DNA of 54,461 bases from Bacteroidota bacterium (GTDB lineage: Bacteria; Bacteroidota; Bacteroidia; Chitinophagales; Chitinophagaceae), in assembly GCA_018268105.1 (NCBI GenBank), contig JAFDXG010000141.1:1-54461 (forward strand). Reading direction: 5' to 3'. The translations under genes were made by a program, and so were the position numbers. The notes under the pieces are model-generated. The model ran no database searches. It saw only the letters and a list, made by a program, of their open reading frames with translations, and was not told the DNA's origin. The first letter of the stretch is position 1. Each line of letters begins with the position of its first letter. Shown piece by piece: positions 43,215-51,914 of this stretch.

Positions 43215-45077
43215 ATGAATAAAAGATTAACGGTTGCTCAGGCAACAATCGAATTTTTGAAAAACCAATACGTAGAAAGAGACGGAACAGAGCAGCCTTT
43301 TTTTGCAGGCTGCTTTGGAATTTTTGGTCATGGCAATGTTGCAGGACTTGGACAGGCTTTACAGGAGAATCCTGATTTCCGGTATTTTCAATGCCGGAAT
43401 GAACAATCCATGGTACACACTGCGGTTGCTTATGCCAAAGTAAAAAACAGGTTGAGCACATTTGTATGTACAACCTCTATTGGTCCCGGAGCTACCAATA
43501 TGCTCACCGGCGCTGCACTGGCCACCATCAATCGTTTACCTGTCTTATTGTTGCCCGGAGATATTTTTGCAACCAGGGCGCCGGCGCCTGTATTGCAGCA
43601 ATTAGAAAGCTCGGGTACACAGGATATATCCGTAAACGATTGTTTTAAACCGGTCTCCAAATACTGGGACAGAATTAATCGCCCGGAGCAACTTATTTAT
43701 GCGCTTCCGGAAGTAATGCGGGTACTTACTTCCCCCGCTGAAACCGGGGCAGTTACCCTATCTATGCCACAAGATGTACAAACCCATGCTTACGACTTTC
43801 CGGCATCGTTGTTTGAAAAAAGAGTATGGCATATCGCCAGGACAAGACCCGATTTAGAGTCGCTCAAAAAAGCAGCGGAATGGATCAAAGCTGCAAAGAA
43901 ACCTGTAATAGTAGCCGGTGGTGGTACAATCTATAGCGGAGCTTCAGAAGCATTGCACCACTTTGCTGCACAAACCGGCATCCCTGTTGGTGAAACTTTT
44001 GCCGGCAAAGGTTCTGTAATGTATGATGCTCCTTATTGTCTGGGTGGATTAGGCGCCACCGGAACAAAATATGCCATTGAGATTGCCAATGAAGCCGATA
44101 TTGTAATAGGCATTGGCACCAGGTATAGCGATTTTACTACTGCCTCTAAATCTATTTTCAAAAACCCAAATGTCAGGTTCATCAATATCAATGTAAATGA
44201 GTTTGACTCACACAAGCATAATGCTCTTGCACTGACCGGCGATGCCAAAGTTACTATTGAAGAACTTTTACTACAGTTGAAAAACTACCAGGTGGAAAGC
44301 TCCTATCGTCAACGGGTAAGTGAAATGAATAAAGCCTGGGACGATGAAGTAACAATGATATATGCAGAAGGTAATGGCACTGTACCACCGATTGACCAGG
44401 CAGTGGTTATTGGTACGCTCAACAGTTTTATGAATAAGGAAGATATTATGATCAACGCTTCAGGAAGTGCACCCGGCGACCTGCATAAACTGTGGCGGGC
44501 AACCAATCCCAAAAATTTTCACCTCGAATATGGTTATTCTACTATGGGCTATGAAATTGCTGCCGGACTGGGTGCAAAGATGGCCGCCCCGGAAAGGGAA
44601 ATTTATGTAATCTGCGGCGATGGCGGTTACCTGATGAATAATCATGAGATCATCACATCCATACAGGAGGGTTGCAGGTTTACTATTCTATTACTTAATA
44701 ATAACGGGTATGCAAGTATTGGTGGCTTATCAGAGAGTATTGGCAGCGAACGCTTTGGAACCAAATATTTATACCGGGATGAAAAATCCGGAAAAATATC
44801 CGGAGATGTATTACCGGTTGATCTTGCAAAAAATGCGGAGAGCCTGGGGGCAATCGTCATTAAAGCTACAGATGCTGCATCCTTAAAAGCTGCACTCGCT
44901 TCCGCAAAGCAACAGCAACGTACCACTGTGATATATATTGAAACACATCTGCATCGTACCGTAAAAGGTTACAATGCCTGGTGGGAAGTGCCCGTGGCCG
45001 AAGTGTCTACATCAGCATTAGTACAAAAAGCATTCGAAACCTATAAGGAAAATAAAAAACAGCAAAGAATATTTTAG
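43215..45077 (+). CDS. iolD: 3D-(3,5/4)-trihydroxycyclohexane-1,2-dione hydrolase (ThDP-dependent)
   Basis: A 620-residue thiamine diphosphate enzyme that opens the inositol-derived ring. The start 'KRLTVAQATIEFLKNQYVERDG' and 'FGIFGHGNVAGLGQAL' are specific to IolD. The ThDP-activating Glu is in 'FQCRNEQSMVHTAVAYAK'. The diphosphate/Mg motif GDGx..NN reads 'CGDGGYLMNNHEIITSIQEGCRF' with 'LLNNNGYASIGGLSESIG'. A middle nucleotide-fold domain (KPVIVAGGGTIYSGASEALHHFA) completes the three-domain layout. Its length is as expected. The product, 5-deoxy-glucuronate, is taken by IolB. Confidence 0.96.
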   Translation: MNKRLTVAQATIEFLKNQYVERDGTEQPFFAGCFGIFGHGNVAGLGQALQENPDFRYFQCRNEQSMVHTAVAYAKVKNRLSTFVCTTSIGPGATNMLTGAALATINRLPVLLLPGDIFATRAPAPVLQQLESSGTQDISVNDCFKPVSKYWDRINRPEQLIYALPEVMRVLTSPAETGAVTLSMPQDVQTHAYDFPASLFEKRVWHIARTRPDLESLKKAAEWIKAAKKPVIVAGGGTIYSGASEALHHFAAQTGIPVGETFAGKGSVMYDAPYCLGGLGATGTKYAIEIANEADIVIGIGTRYSDFTTASKSIFKNPNVRFININVNEFDSHKHNALALTGDAKVTIEELLLQLKNYQVESSYRQRVSEMNKAWDDEVTMIYAEGNGTVPPIDQAVVIGTLNSFMNKEDIMINASGSAPGDLHKLWRATNPKNFHLEYGYSTMGYEIAAGLGAKMAAPEREIYVICGDGGYLMNNHEIITSIQEGCRFTILLLNNNGYASIGGLSESIGSERFGTKYLYRDEKSGKISGDVLPVDLAKNAESLGAIVIKATDAASLKAALASAKQQQRTTVIYIETHLHRTVKGYNAWWEVPVAEVSTSALVQKAFETYKENKKQQRIF

Positions 45078-45114
45078 TTGTTGCAGGTTTCTGGTGCATT
45101 CTATCCAGTCTGGC

Positions 45115-45152
45115 AACTTGTAACTTGAAACCTGAAACTTGAAACCCGAAAC
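45115..45152 (+). repeat. ACTTGAAAC/CCTGAAAC degenerate tandem repeat in the iolD-iolE spacer
   Basis: Six consecutive 6-8-base units of the ACTTGAAAC type (AACTTGTA, ACTTGAAAC, CTGAAAC, TTGAAAC, CCGAAAC) end ten bases before the iolE ATG. The motif TTGAAAC resembles the complement of the ATTTCAA core seen in the other spacers. Confidence 0.8.
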
Positions 45153-45161
45153 TATATAATT

Positions 45162-46064
45162 ATGAATTTCGAAAATATACATCTTGGAATAGCTCCCATC
45201 AACTGGACAAATGATGATATGCCGGAACTTGGTGCAGAAAACACTTTTGAGCAATGCATCAGCGAGATGGCGCTTGCCGGATATAAAGGCTGCGAAGTAG
45301 GTAACAAGTTTCCGCGTAATGTGCATGAACTGAAAAAGGCACTGGTACTCCGCGGACTGAAAATTTGTAACCAATGGAACAGTTACGAGCTCACTACCAA
45401 ATCGCTGGAAGAAAATAAAAAAAGCTTCACTCAACTGCTCAGCTTCCTCGAAGCTATGGATGCTAAGGTAATTGGCGGGGGTGAAACCGGCAATAGCTGT
45501 CAGGGGAAAAAAGAGGTGCCGGTACTTGAAGGGAAGGGTATGCTTAATACTTTTGACGACTGGAAAAAATTCACATACGGATTGAATGAATTGGGAAAGA
45601 TTGCCAGAGATAAAGGGATGAAATTAGCATTCCATCATCACATGGGAACCTGTATTCAAACCATGGCAGAAACAGATCGAATGTTGAATGAAACTGATTC
45701 CGAAAATGTTTATCTCAATTATGATTGCGGCCATTTTTATTTTGCAGGGGAAGATCCGGTAGCAGCTCTGAAAAAATTTATTTCCCGCACGGCACATATA
45801 CACCTGAAAGATATCCGCCCAAAGGTATTGCAGCAGGTAAAAGACAAACACATGAGTTTCCTCAATGCGGTTAAAGAGGGGGTATTTACCGTTCCGGGAG
45901 ACGAAGAAGGCTGTATCAACTTTCCTGCACTTTTCGATATTATCAAATCATCGGACTACTCCGGCTGGATGGTAGTGGAAGCAGAACAGGATCCGGCTAA
46001 AGCCAATCCATTTGAATATGCACAGATGGCAAGGGAGTATATCAGGCGGTTAACGGGGCTGTAG
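45162..46064 (+). CDS. iolE: Inosose dehydratase
   Basis: A 300-residue TIM-barrel enzyme of the xylose-isomerase-like superfamily that dehydrates scyllo-inosose (2-keto-myo-inositol) to the trihydroxycyclohexane-dione used by IolD. Characteristic parts are 'GIAPINWTNDDMPELGAENTFEQCISEMALAGYKGCEVGNKFP' at the start, 'GMKLAFHHHMGTCIQTMAETDRML' with metal-binding His, 'YLNYDCGHFYFAGEDP' and 'HLKDIRPKVLQQV', and the final 'GWMVVEAEQDPAKANPFEYA'. It is the last gene of the operon. A long palindrome 17 bases after the stop may end the transcript. Confidence 0.94.
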   Translation: MNFENIHLGIAPINWTNDDMPELGAENTFEQCISEMALAGYKGCEVGNKFPRNVHELKKALVLRGLKICNQWNSYELTTKSLEENKKSFTQLLSFLEAMDAKVIGGGETGNSCQGKKEVPVLEGKGMLNTFDDWKKFTYGLNELGKIARDKGMKLAFHHHMGTCIQTMAETDRMLNETDSENVYLNYDCGHFYFAGEDPVAALKKFISRTAHIHLKDIRPKVLQQVKDKHMSFLNAVKEGVFTVPGDEEGCINFPALFDIIKSSDYSGWMVVEAEQDPAKANPFEYAQMAREYIRRLTGL

Positions 46065-46080
46065 AATCTTGTTGGATGTC

Positions 46081-46141
46081 TCTCACAGATTTCGCAGATT
46101 ATCACAGATTTTTTCTGTGTATTTCAGTGGCATCTGTGAGA
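46081..46141. repeat. Nested palindrome after the iol operon (possible bidirectional terminator)
   Basis: Outer arms TCTCACAGAT (46081-46090) and ATCTGTGAGA (46132-46141) pair perfectly over ten bases. An inner hairpin CACAGA (46103-46108) with TCTGTG (46114-46119) has a T5 loop. The words CACAGATT and CGCAGATT recur. It lies between the convergent iolE and DUF805 genes and can fold on both strands. No outside T run, so its role as terminator is uncertain. Confidence 0.65.
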
Positions 46142-46191
46142 AACCATCTTTCTCAGATTTTACGATTCTTCCATTTTATAGTAAGCCCTAT

Positions 46192-46638
46192 TTATACAGC
46201 AGGCTGTTGCTTTTCAAAATCAAATGAAGGCCCGGCAGGGTTTTTCGGATCTTCACCATATTCATTGGCAAACCTGTTGCCATCAGTAAAAAACCACACA
46301 AGCAATATTATACTACCTACAAGCGGAATTAGTCCTATAAGATAATACCAACCGCTTTTACCAATATCATGCAATCTTCTTACACCGACTGCAATTGAAG
46401 GAACAAGGGTAGCTAAAACAGTAATACCATAAATACCAAATCCAAACACCATGAGTACCGTAGAATTCATAAACATACCTGCAAAACCAATAAAGTAAAA
46501 AATAAACATTATTATGAAATTGCCCAGTGCAAAATACCAGTATTCGGCACGCCTTGCCCTGCCGTTGAAATTGGCGTAATTATCGATCATTACTTTTTTC
46601 CACCATCCGGTCAGGTTGTTTGGTTGAGTTGTTTGCAT
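46192..46638 (-). CDS. DUF805 inner-membrane protein
   Basis: A 148-residue membrane protein with about four hydrophobic segments. The N-terminal 'WWKKVMIDNYANFNGRARRAEYWYFALGNFIIMF' (the F.GRa.R.e.W.F pattern) and the later 'IAVGVRRLHDIGKSGWYYLIGLIPLVGSIILLVWFFTDG' (RRLHD..kSGw) are diagnostic for DUF805 (YhaH-like). The function is unknown. It is monocistronic by appearance: iolE converges from one side, and 168 bases separate it from the permease gene downstream of its own start. Confidence 0.93.
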   Translation of the reverse strand: MQTTQPNNLTGWWKKVMIDNYANFNGRARRAEYWYFALGNFIIMFIFYFIGFAGMFMNSTVLMVFGFGIYGITVLATLVPSIAVGVRRLHDIGKSGWYYLIGLIPLVGSIILLVWFFTDGNRFANEYGEDPKNPAGPSFDFEKQQPAV

Positions 46639-46806
46639 GGTTGAAAGTTTAGGTAGTAAGATACTAAATAACCCTTAACACATTTTATTATTTTGTGTGT
46701 ATTTCAAATTTTTTCTGACAGGTGATGATACCTGCATTCACAACCCGCCGGAATCGTACCATCGTAGTCAATTTAAGTAAAAACACTCCTGCAGAAGAAG
46801 CATTAT

Positions 46807-48219
46807 CTATTCAATTTTAGGTCTCCTGCGTTTTACTGCATAATACAGGGGGACACCTATCAGTGTAATGATCAATCCCGGCCAGGTAAACTTAGGTTTG
46901 TAAATAATCAACAATATACAAAATGCCAATCCCATTAGGATATATAATACCGGCAATACCGGATAGCCAAAGGCCTTGTATGGGCGTTCAATTTCCGGGC
47001 GTTTCTTTCTCAAACGAAAAATACCCACAATGGTAAGCATATAAAAAGCTACCACAACAAATGAAATCATATCCAGCAGGTCTCCATATTTACCGCTAAG
47101 GCTCCAGGCTGCTGCCACTATGCATTGTATCCATAACGCAAAGCCTGGTACAGAGGCATTATTAAGTTGGCCAGCCTTCCTGAAAAACAAGCCATCTTTA
47201 GCCATCGTATAATATGCCCTTGCACCCGACATTATCAACCCGTTATTACACCCAAATGTTGAGATCATGATCATTAAGGCAATAATAGCAGTACCTGCAC
47301 TACCAAATATTACATGTGATGCTGCAACCGCAACACGGTCTTTCTCTGCCGCGGTAATTTGTTGCAAAGTCAATATTGCCGTGTACATAAAATTGGCAAG
47401 TACATAGATAACTGTAACTATAAATGTTCCCAGAAAGAGGCTAAGACCAATATTACGTTTCGGATTTTTAATTTCACCGGCAATAAATGCCACATTGTTC
47501 CAGGAGTCGCTGCTGAAAATTGAACCCACCATTGCTGCAGCAATTGCTCCCAAAGCTGCAATCGTTGTATATTGCTCAATGGTTCCATCCGGTGAAAGTT
47601 TGTGTAGCTCCCAGGCATTATTCCAGTTTGCATTCCACACATCTGGCTTTAAAGCAATAAAACCAAAAATAATTAGCCCAAACAAGCTGGCTATTTTAGT
47701 CAGCGTAAAAGTAGTCTGAAGTATCTTACCGTTTTTAACTCCTCTTGTATTGATATACGTGAGTAATAATATGACCACTATTGACAATAACTGTGCAGGT
47801 GAAATTTTTAAGAACCCGAGATCCAGCATTGTAATATCTTCGCTAAACACCGGCGCAAGATATGCGGTGAATTTTGCAAATGCCACTCCTACTGCTGCGA
47901 TGGTTGCCGTTTGTATGACTGCAAAAAAACTCCAGCCGTATAAAAAAGCGGGCAGCTCTCCCCATGCTTCTTTCAGGTATATATATTGACCTCCGGCTTT
48001 GGGAAACATCCCGCTAAGCTCACCATAACTCAATGCTGCAGTAATAGTCATAAAACCGGTAATTATCCAAACGAGGATCAGCCAGCCCGCACTTCCGGTA
48101 TTCCTGGTGATATCGGCGCTTACAATAAATATACCGGAGCCAATCATACCACCTGATACTACCATGGTGGCATCGAGCAAACTAAGTGAAGGTTTGAAAG
48201 TATGTTTTTCAGTCGTCAT
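46807..48219 (-). CDS. Amino acid permease (APC superfamily)
   Basis: A 470-residue transporter with about 12 hydrophobic helices. The N-terminus has the APC glycine motif 'VVSGGMIGSGIFIVSADI' at about residues 21-38, and 'GELSGMFPKAGGQYIYLKEAWGELPAFLYGWSFF' is typical of the LAT/amino-acid-polyamine group. 'WNNVAFIAGEIKNPKRNIGLSLFLGT' is also conserved. It imports or exchanges amino acids; the substrate is unknown. The C-terminus ends with basic residues (VKRRRPKIE). The methyltransferase gene lies 57 bases upstream on the same strand. Confidence 0.94.
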   Translation of the reverse strand: MTTEKHTFKPSLSLLDATMVVSGGMIGSGIFIVSADITRNTGSAGWLILVWIITGFMTITAALSYGELSGMFPKAGGQYIYLKEAWGELPAFLYGWSFFAVIQTATIAAVGVAFAKFTAYLAPVFSEDITMLDLGFLKISPAQLLSIVVILLLTYINTRGVKNGKILQTTFTLTKIASLFGLIIFGFIALKPDVWNANWNNAWELHKLSPDGTIEQYTTIAALGAIAAAMVGSIFSSDSWNNVAFIAGEIKNPKRNIGLSLFLGTFIVTVIYVLANFMYTAILTLQQITAAEKDRVAVAASHVIFGSAGTAIIALMIMISTFGCNNGLIMSGARAYYTMAKDGLFFRKAGQLNNASVPGFALWIQCIVAAAWSLSGKYGDLLDMISFVVVAFYMLTIVGIFRLRKKRPEIERPYKAFGYPVLPVLYILMGLAFCILLIIYKPKFTWPGLIITLIGVPLYYAVKRRRPKIE

Positions 48220-48276
48220 TACTTCAATGATATATTATGTCTTGGATTTAGGGTTTTTAGTTTAAAGTTTTACGTT

Positions 48277-49074
48277 TCACGATTCAACTTTCTCTTCCGG
48301 AACAATACAATAATATACACAGGTAGTTAAAAAATTTCGGAAAAAAGGAATCATTCGGATAACCGGCAGTTGCTTCACAGGCTTCCAGCCGAATTTCCAT
48401 TCATAGATAGGGTTTAGTAAATAGTGGCGTTTATGCTGAATATCATACCCCGTTTGTTTACAAATCCGTTCAAACCTTTCAATACTGATGCCGGTATCCC
48501 TGACCTCCATCATTTCAGCAACATTCTCATTTCCTGATTTTAAAATCCAACTGTATAAAGGTCGTGGCAGTAAATGAATATAAGGTAATCGCGATATTAC
48601 TGACTTACATATTTGCTGATGCCCGCCAAATGGCATATACCAGGGTGGGAAACCAAAGAAAATAATTCCACCAGGTTTTAAAAAAGATTTCATCCAGTTT
48701 ATCAGCTTCGGCTGATCATGGATATGCTCAATAACATCTTTTAAAACTATGATATCAAATGAACCATTAAAATCCTTGTCAGCATCAGATGCATATATAT
48801 CTTTCGCCACAAGTCTTAACCGTCCTGCTGCAATATCTTCCGGAAGGAAGTTATGTGCCAGTTCCACCCTTGCCATATCTAATTCAACACCCACCCCTAA
48901 ACAGCCTCTGTTAATAAAAGCTTTCAGTACCCCGCCTTCACCGCAACCTATTTCCAGCACTCTCATCCCCGGCTTTACCTGGAATTTTTCTTCTATAAAA
49001 GGAATAACATATTTCTCAGCATTCTCAACCTGCATTTCAAAATATCTTCTGCGGTCTGTATGAAATTCAAACAA
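48277..49074 (-). CDS. Class I SAM-dependent methyltransferase
   Basis: A 265-residue Rossmann-fold methyltransferase. Motif I is 'MRVLEIGCGEGGVLKAF' (residues about 38-55) with acidic motif II in 'VGVELDMARVELA'. 'FDIIVLKDVIEHIHDQPKLINWMKSFLKPGGIIFFGFPPWYMPFGGHQQ' is typical of Methyltransf_11/ubiE-like enzymes acting on lipids or small molecules. The C-terminal part with 'YDIQHKRHYLLNPIYEWKFG' resembles methyltransferases found near glycan or lipid genes. No substrate can be assigned. It lies between the permease (57 bases downstream) and the LolC-like gene (70 bases upstream), possibly one transcript. Confidence 0.88.
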   Translation of the reverse strand: MFEFHTDRRRYFEMQVENAEKYVIPFIEEKFQVKPGMRVLEIGCGEGGVLKAFINRGCLGVGVELDMARVELAHNFLPEDIAAGRLRLVAKDIYASDADKDFNGSFDIIVLKDVIEHIHDQPKLINWMKSFLKPGGIIFFGFPPWYMPFGGHQQICKSVISRLPYIHLLPRPLYSWILKSGNENVAEMMEVRDTGISIERFERICKQTGYDIQHKRHYLLNPIYEWKFGWKPVKQLPVIRMIPFFRNFLTTCVYYCIVPEEKVES

Positions 49075-49144
49075 AATAAAAAATTTATGATTAATATTTT
49101 AATAGGTGACAAGACCTTAACTCCACTCTCTCAACCCTATCCCT

Positions 49145-50380
49145 CTACCTAAACTGCACCGCCCTTGCCGGACGAATTCTTCGGCTGACAAAAGTGGGGA
49201 TTAATAATGTGAGTGCACAAACTATTGCTGTACCTGCTACTACCAATGCTATTTCCCACCAGATAATTTTCACAGGCACCACCGTCATATAATAAGCATT
49301 CTCATCCCAGAAGTGAATAAAATGCGTTTTCTCCTGGATAATACATATACCTAAGCCTGCAATTAATCCCACCAAAATGCCCGCCCCACTAATTATCACT
49401 CCCTGGATTGTAAATATCTGTTGTATTTTCCAGTCGGTAGCGCCAAGTGCTTTCAATACGCCAATCATCCTGGTTCTTTCCAGCACCATAATGATAAGGC
49501 AGGTGATAAGATTAATGATTGCAATTACAATCATAACACCTAACACAATATTCCTGTTTACATCCTGCAACCTGAGCCAGTCAAAAATATTAGGATATAT
49601 ATCCCTAATAGTCTTGCTCCCCCACTCCGGCGGCAGAGATTCAAAAATATGCTCATTCACTTCATTCATGTTATGGTAATCATCAACAAAAATTTCATAC
49701 CCGCCTATTTCACCTTTTGACCAGTCGTTCAATCGTTGTATCAGGCCCAGGTCGCCAATGGCAAAAAGTTTATCGTATTCTTCCATATAAGTTCGGTACA
49801 AGCCCACTACGGTAAGTTTATCTGGTCTCGGTTTTTGGTTTCCTCCTCTGAAAAAATAAATTAAAATCCTGTCATTTAGCTTTAGCCGCAGTTGCTTTGC
49901 GGTATATTCAGATAGTACTATTTCCCGGCTGTATGAGCTGTCATTATAATGTATCCATCTCCCCTGGGTCAGAAACTGCTGCATGGCACTGAAATCATAA
50001 GCGCTATCTACACCTTTGAATAATATTCCTTCAATAGATTCACTGGTTTTAAGAATGGCATATTTGGTGGCAAAAGGCTGTACCCTTTTTACGCCAGGAA
50101 TACCGGAAATGGCATGTGCAATGCTGTCATTTTTTTCTATAGGAGACTCTTCAGCAATAGCTGATTTGTATTGTTCATAATGCTGCAGGCGTATATGCCC
50201 CCAAAAACTGAATATTTTCTGGCTTACCGCTTCCTGAAATCCATTGACGAAAGCTAACGTCATCGTCATAACAGCCACACTTATGGCCGTAGCAGTAATG
50301 GCCAGTCTGATGATGATACGTGAAAATGATTGCTGCCGGTTAAATGCTATCCTTCCTGCTATAAATGAAGCTATATTCAA
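49145..50380 (-). CDS. LolC/LolE-type ABC transporter permease (MacB/FtsX family)
   Basis: A 411-residue protein with the MacB-type layout: one N-terminal helix (about 23-45, IRLAITATAISVAVMTMTLAF), a long periplasmic domain (about 50-270), then three C-terminal helices of the FtsX domain ('IVLGVMIVIAIINLITCLIIMVLERTRMIGVLKALGATDWKIQQIFTIQGVIISGAGILVGLIAGLG'). LolC/E move lipoproteins from the inner membrane to LolA. The ATPase LolD is not adjacent, which is common in Bacteroidota. Divergent from the DUF5103 gene by 42 bases. Macrolide-type exporters share the fold, so LolC/E is the likely but not certain role. Confidence 0.88.
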   Translation of the reverse strand: MNIASFIAGRIAFNRQQSFSRIIIRLAITATAISVAVMTMTLAFVNGFQEAVSQKIFSFWGHIRLQHYEQYKSAIAEESPIEKNDSIAHAISGIPGVKRVQPFATKYAILKTSESIEGILFKGVDSAYDFSAMQQFLTQGRWIHYNDSSYSREIVLSEYTAKQLRLKLNDRILIYFFRGGNQKPRPDKLTVVGLYRTYMEEYDKLFAIGDLGLIQRLNDWSKGEIGGYEIFVDDYHNMNEVNEHIFESLPPEWGSKTIRDIYPNIFDWLRLQDVNRNIVLGVMIVIAIINLITCLIIMVLERTRMIGVLKALGATDWKIQQIFTIQGVIISGAGILVGLIAGLGICIIQEKTHFIHFWDENAYYMTVVPVKIIWWEIALVVAGTAIVCALTLLIPTFVSRRIRPARAVQFR

Positions 50381-50422
50381 TCCTGCTATTTTATTAACTT
50401 GTGAAGTTAAAAGAATTAGCCG

Positions 50423-51721
50423 ATGTGCAAATTATACTTTTCCGGATTGTTTTTTTTGTGTTTGATTTTTTTCAACGTATCTGTATCCGCACAGCGCGAG
50501 CCGGATAAGATATTCATAGATAATATTAAAACCGTACAGTTGACTAAGTATGGAGATCAACTGGCTTATCCTGTTGTTAAACTTAACAGCAATGATATGC
50601 TGCAGCTTGACTTTGACGATATGGATGGTGATATCAAAAGTTATTATTACAACTTTGAGATGCGTAATGCCGACTGGTCGCCGGTTCAAATGAGTTACTA
50701 TGACTATGTAAAAGGATATACCAATCAGCGCATCTCTACTTACAGAAGCGCTTCACAGGTGCTTACCCGCTACACTCATTATCAGCTAAATTTTCCCAAC
50801 AGAGATATTATGCCTGTGAAAGCCGGCAACTATCTTCTCAAAGTATTTATAAACGGAGATTCCTCGAAGCTGGCTTTTACCCGGCGTTTTATGGTGGTAA
50901 ACCCGTCAGCCACCGTTGCTGCACAAATACAGCAGCCATTCAACCAGCAATTCTTCCGAACCCATCAAAAAATACAATTCACCATCAATTCAGGCAACCT
51001 GAATGTAAGCTACCCCCAACAACAAATAAAGGTGGTTGTACTGCAAAACAACCGGTGGGATAACTGTATACTGAATATCAAACCGAATATTATCAGGGGT
51101 AACAGCTATGAATATAATGGGGAAAACGATTGTCTGTTTCCGGCAATGAGAGAATGGCGCTGGCTTGATCTCACAAGTTTTCGACTTTTAAGTGATCGGG
51201 TAAGCCGTCAGCAAAATACAAATACATCTTATAACTTATTTGTAATACCAGATGTATCGCGCAATACCCAACGATATATCTATTACAGGGACTACAATGG
51301 ATGGTATGCAGCCATCACCAACGAAAATGTAAATCCCTACTGGAGCGGCGACTATGCAACCGTTCACTTTAGTTATATCACAGCTTCACGCACCCCATAC
51401 CAGGGAAAAGATTTGTATATCATTGGACAAATGACAAACTATGGAAAAGATGAAAAAGCAAAAATGCAATGGAACGAAGAAAAAGGACAATACGAAACCA
51501 CATTGTTTTTAAAGCAGGGATATTACGATTACGCTTATGCACTGAGCCCCACTTCAACAGCCAGGCTGAGTTTCAGCACAGACGAAACAGAAGGTAATAT
51601 CTGGGAGGCAGAAAATGAATATAACATATTTGTTTACTACCGTGAACTGGGTGGCAGATACGACCAACTGGTGAATGTAACCACGCTAAATTCTTTACAA
51701 AACCGCCCCGGGCAGTTTTAA
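50423..51721 (+). CDS. DUF5103 exported protein
   Basis: A 432-residue secreted protein (signal about 1-24, cleaved near VSAQ). It belongs to DUF5103, a Bacteroidota family: 'IKTVQLTKYGDQLAYPVVKLNSNDMLQLDFDDMDGDIKSYYYNFEMRNADWSP' begins the domain, and 'QGKDLYIIGQMTNYG' with 'GYYDYAYAL' closes it. The beta-rich pattern resembles stacked immunoglobulin or carbohydrate-binding folds; the part from about residue 330 looks like an early-set/CBM48-type module. Function unknown. The downstream gene is the SRP RNA, whose promoter box starts 26 bases after the stop. Confidence 0.88.
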   Translation: MCKLYFSGLFFLCLIFFNVSVSAQREPDKIFIDNIKTVQLTKYGDQLAYPVVKLNSNDMLQLDFDDMDGDIKSYYYNFEMRNADWSPVQMSYYDYVKGYTNQRISTYRSASQVLTRYTHYQLNFPNRDIMPVKAGNYLLKVFINGDSSKLAFTRRFMVVNPSATVAAQIQQPFNQQFFRTHQKIQFTINSGNLNVSYPQQQIKVVVLQNNRWDNCILNIKPNIIRGNSYEYNGENDCLFPAMREWRWLDLTSFRLLSDRVSRQQNTNTSYNLFVIPDVSRNTQRYIYYRDYNGWYAAITNENVNPYWSGDYATVHFSYITASRTPYQGKDLYIIGQMTNYGKDEKAKMQWNEEKGQYETTLFLKQGYYDYAYALSPTSTARLSFSTDETEGNIWEAENEYNIFVYYRELGGRYDQLVNVTTLNSLQNRPGQF

Positions 51722-51746
51722 TTTTTTCATCAAAGGCTTTCTTTTG

Positions 51747-51754
51747 TATATTTG
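51747..51754 (+). promoter_or_regulatory. -7 box (TATATTTG) of ffs
   Basis: TATATTTG matches TANNTTTG exactly and ends five bases before the predicted 5' end of the SRP RNA at 51759. A clear -33 TTG is missing. Confidence 0.6.
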
Positions 51755-51758
51755 CGGC

Positions 51759-51853
51759 GGCAAGTCTTATACGACCAGCTCCTGCTGAACTCCCCCAGGA
51801 CCGGAAGGTAGCAAGGGTAGGCGGTTGTAGCGGTGCGATGTAAGTAACTTGCC
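51759..51853 (+). ncRNA. ffs: Small signal recognition particle RNA (4.5S type)
   Basis: A 95-base hairpin RNA. The terminal stem is GGCAAGT (51759-51765) with ACTTGCC (51847-51853), followed by a seven-T run that ends transcription. The apex holds the universally conserved helix-8 signature CAGGACCGGAAGGTAGCAAG with its GGAA tetraloop, where Ffh binds. It is the bacterial short form without the Alu domain. It guides co-translational membrane targeting with Ffh and FtsY. Confidence 0.95.
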
Positions 51854-51914
51854 TTTTTTTATTTATATTCGCTATCTCATTTTTATAAACAGCTAAAGGA
51901 AATAAAAACAGATT

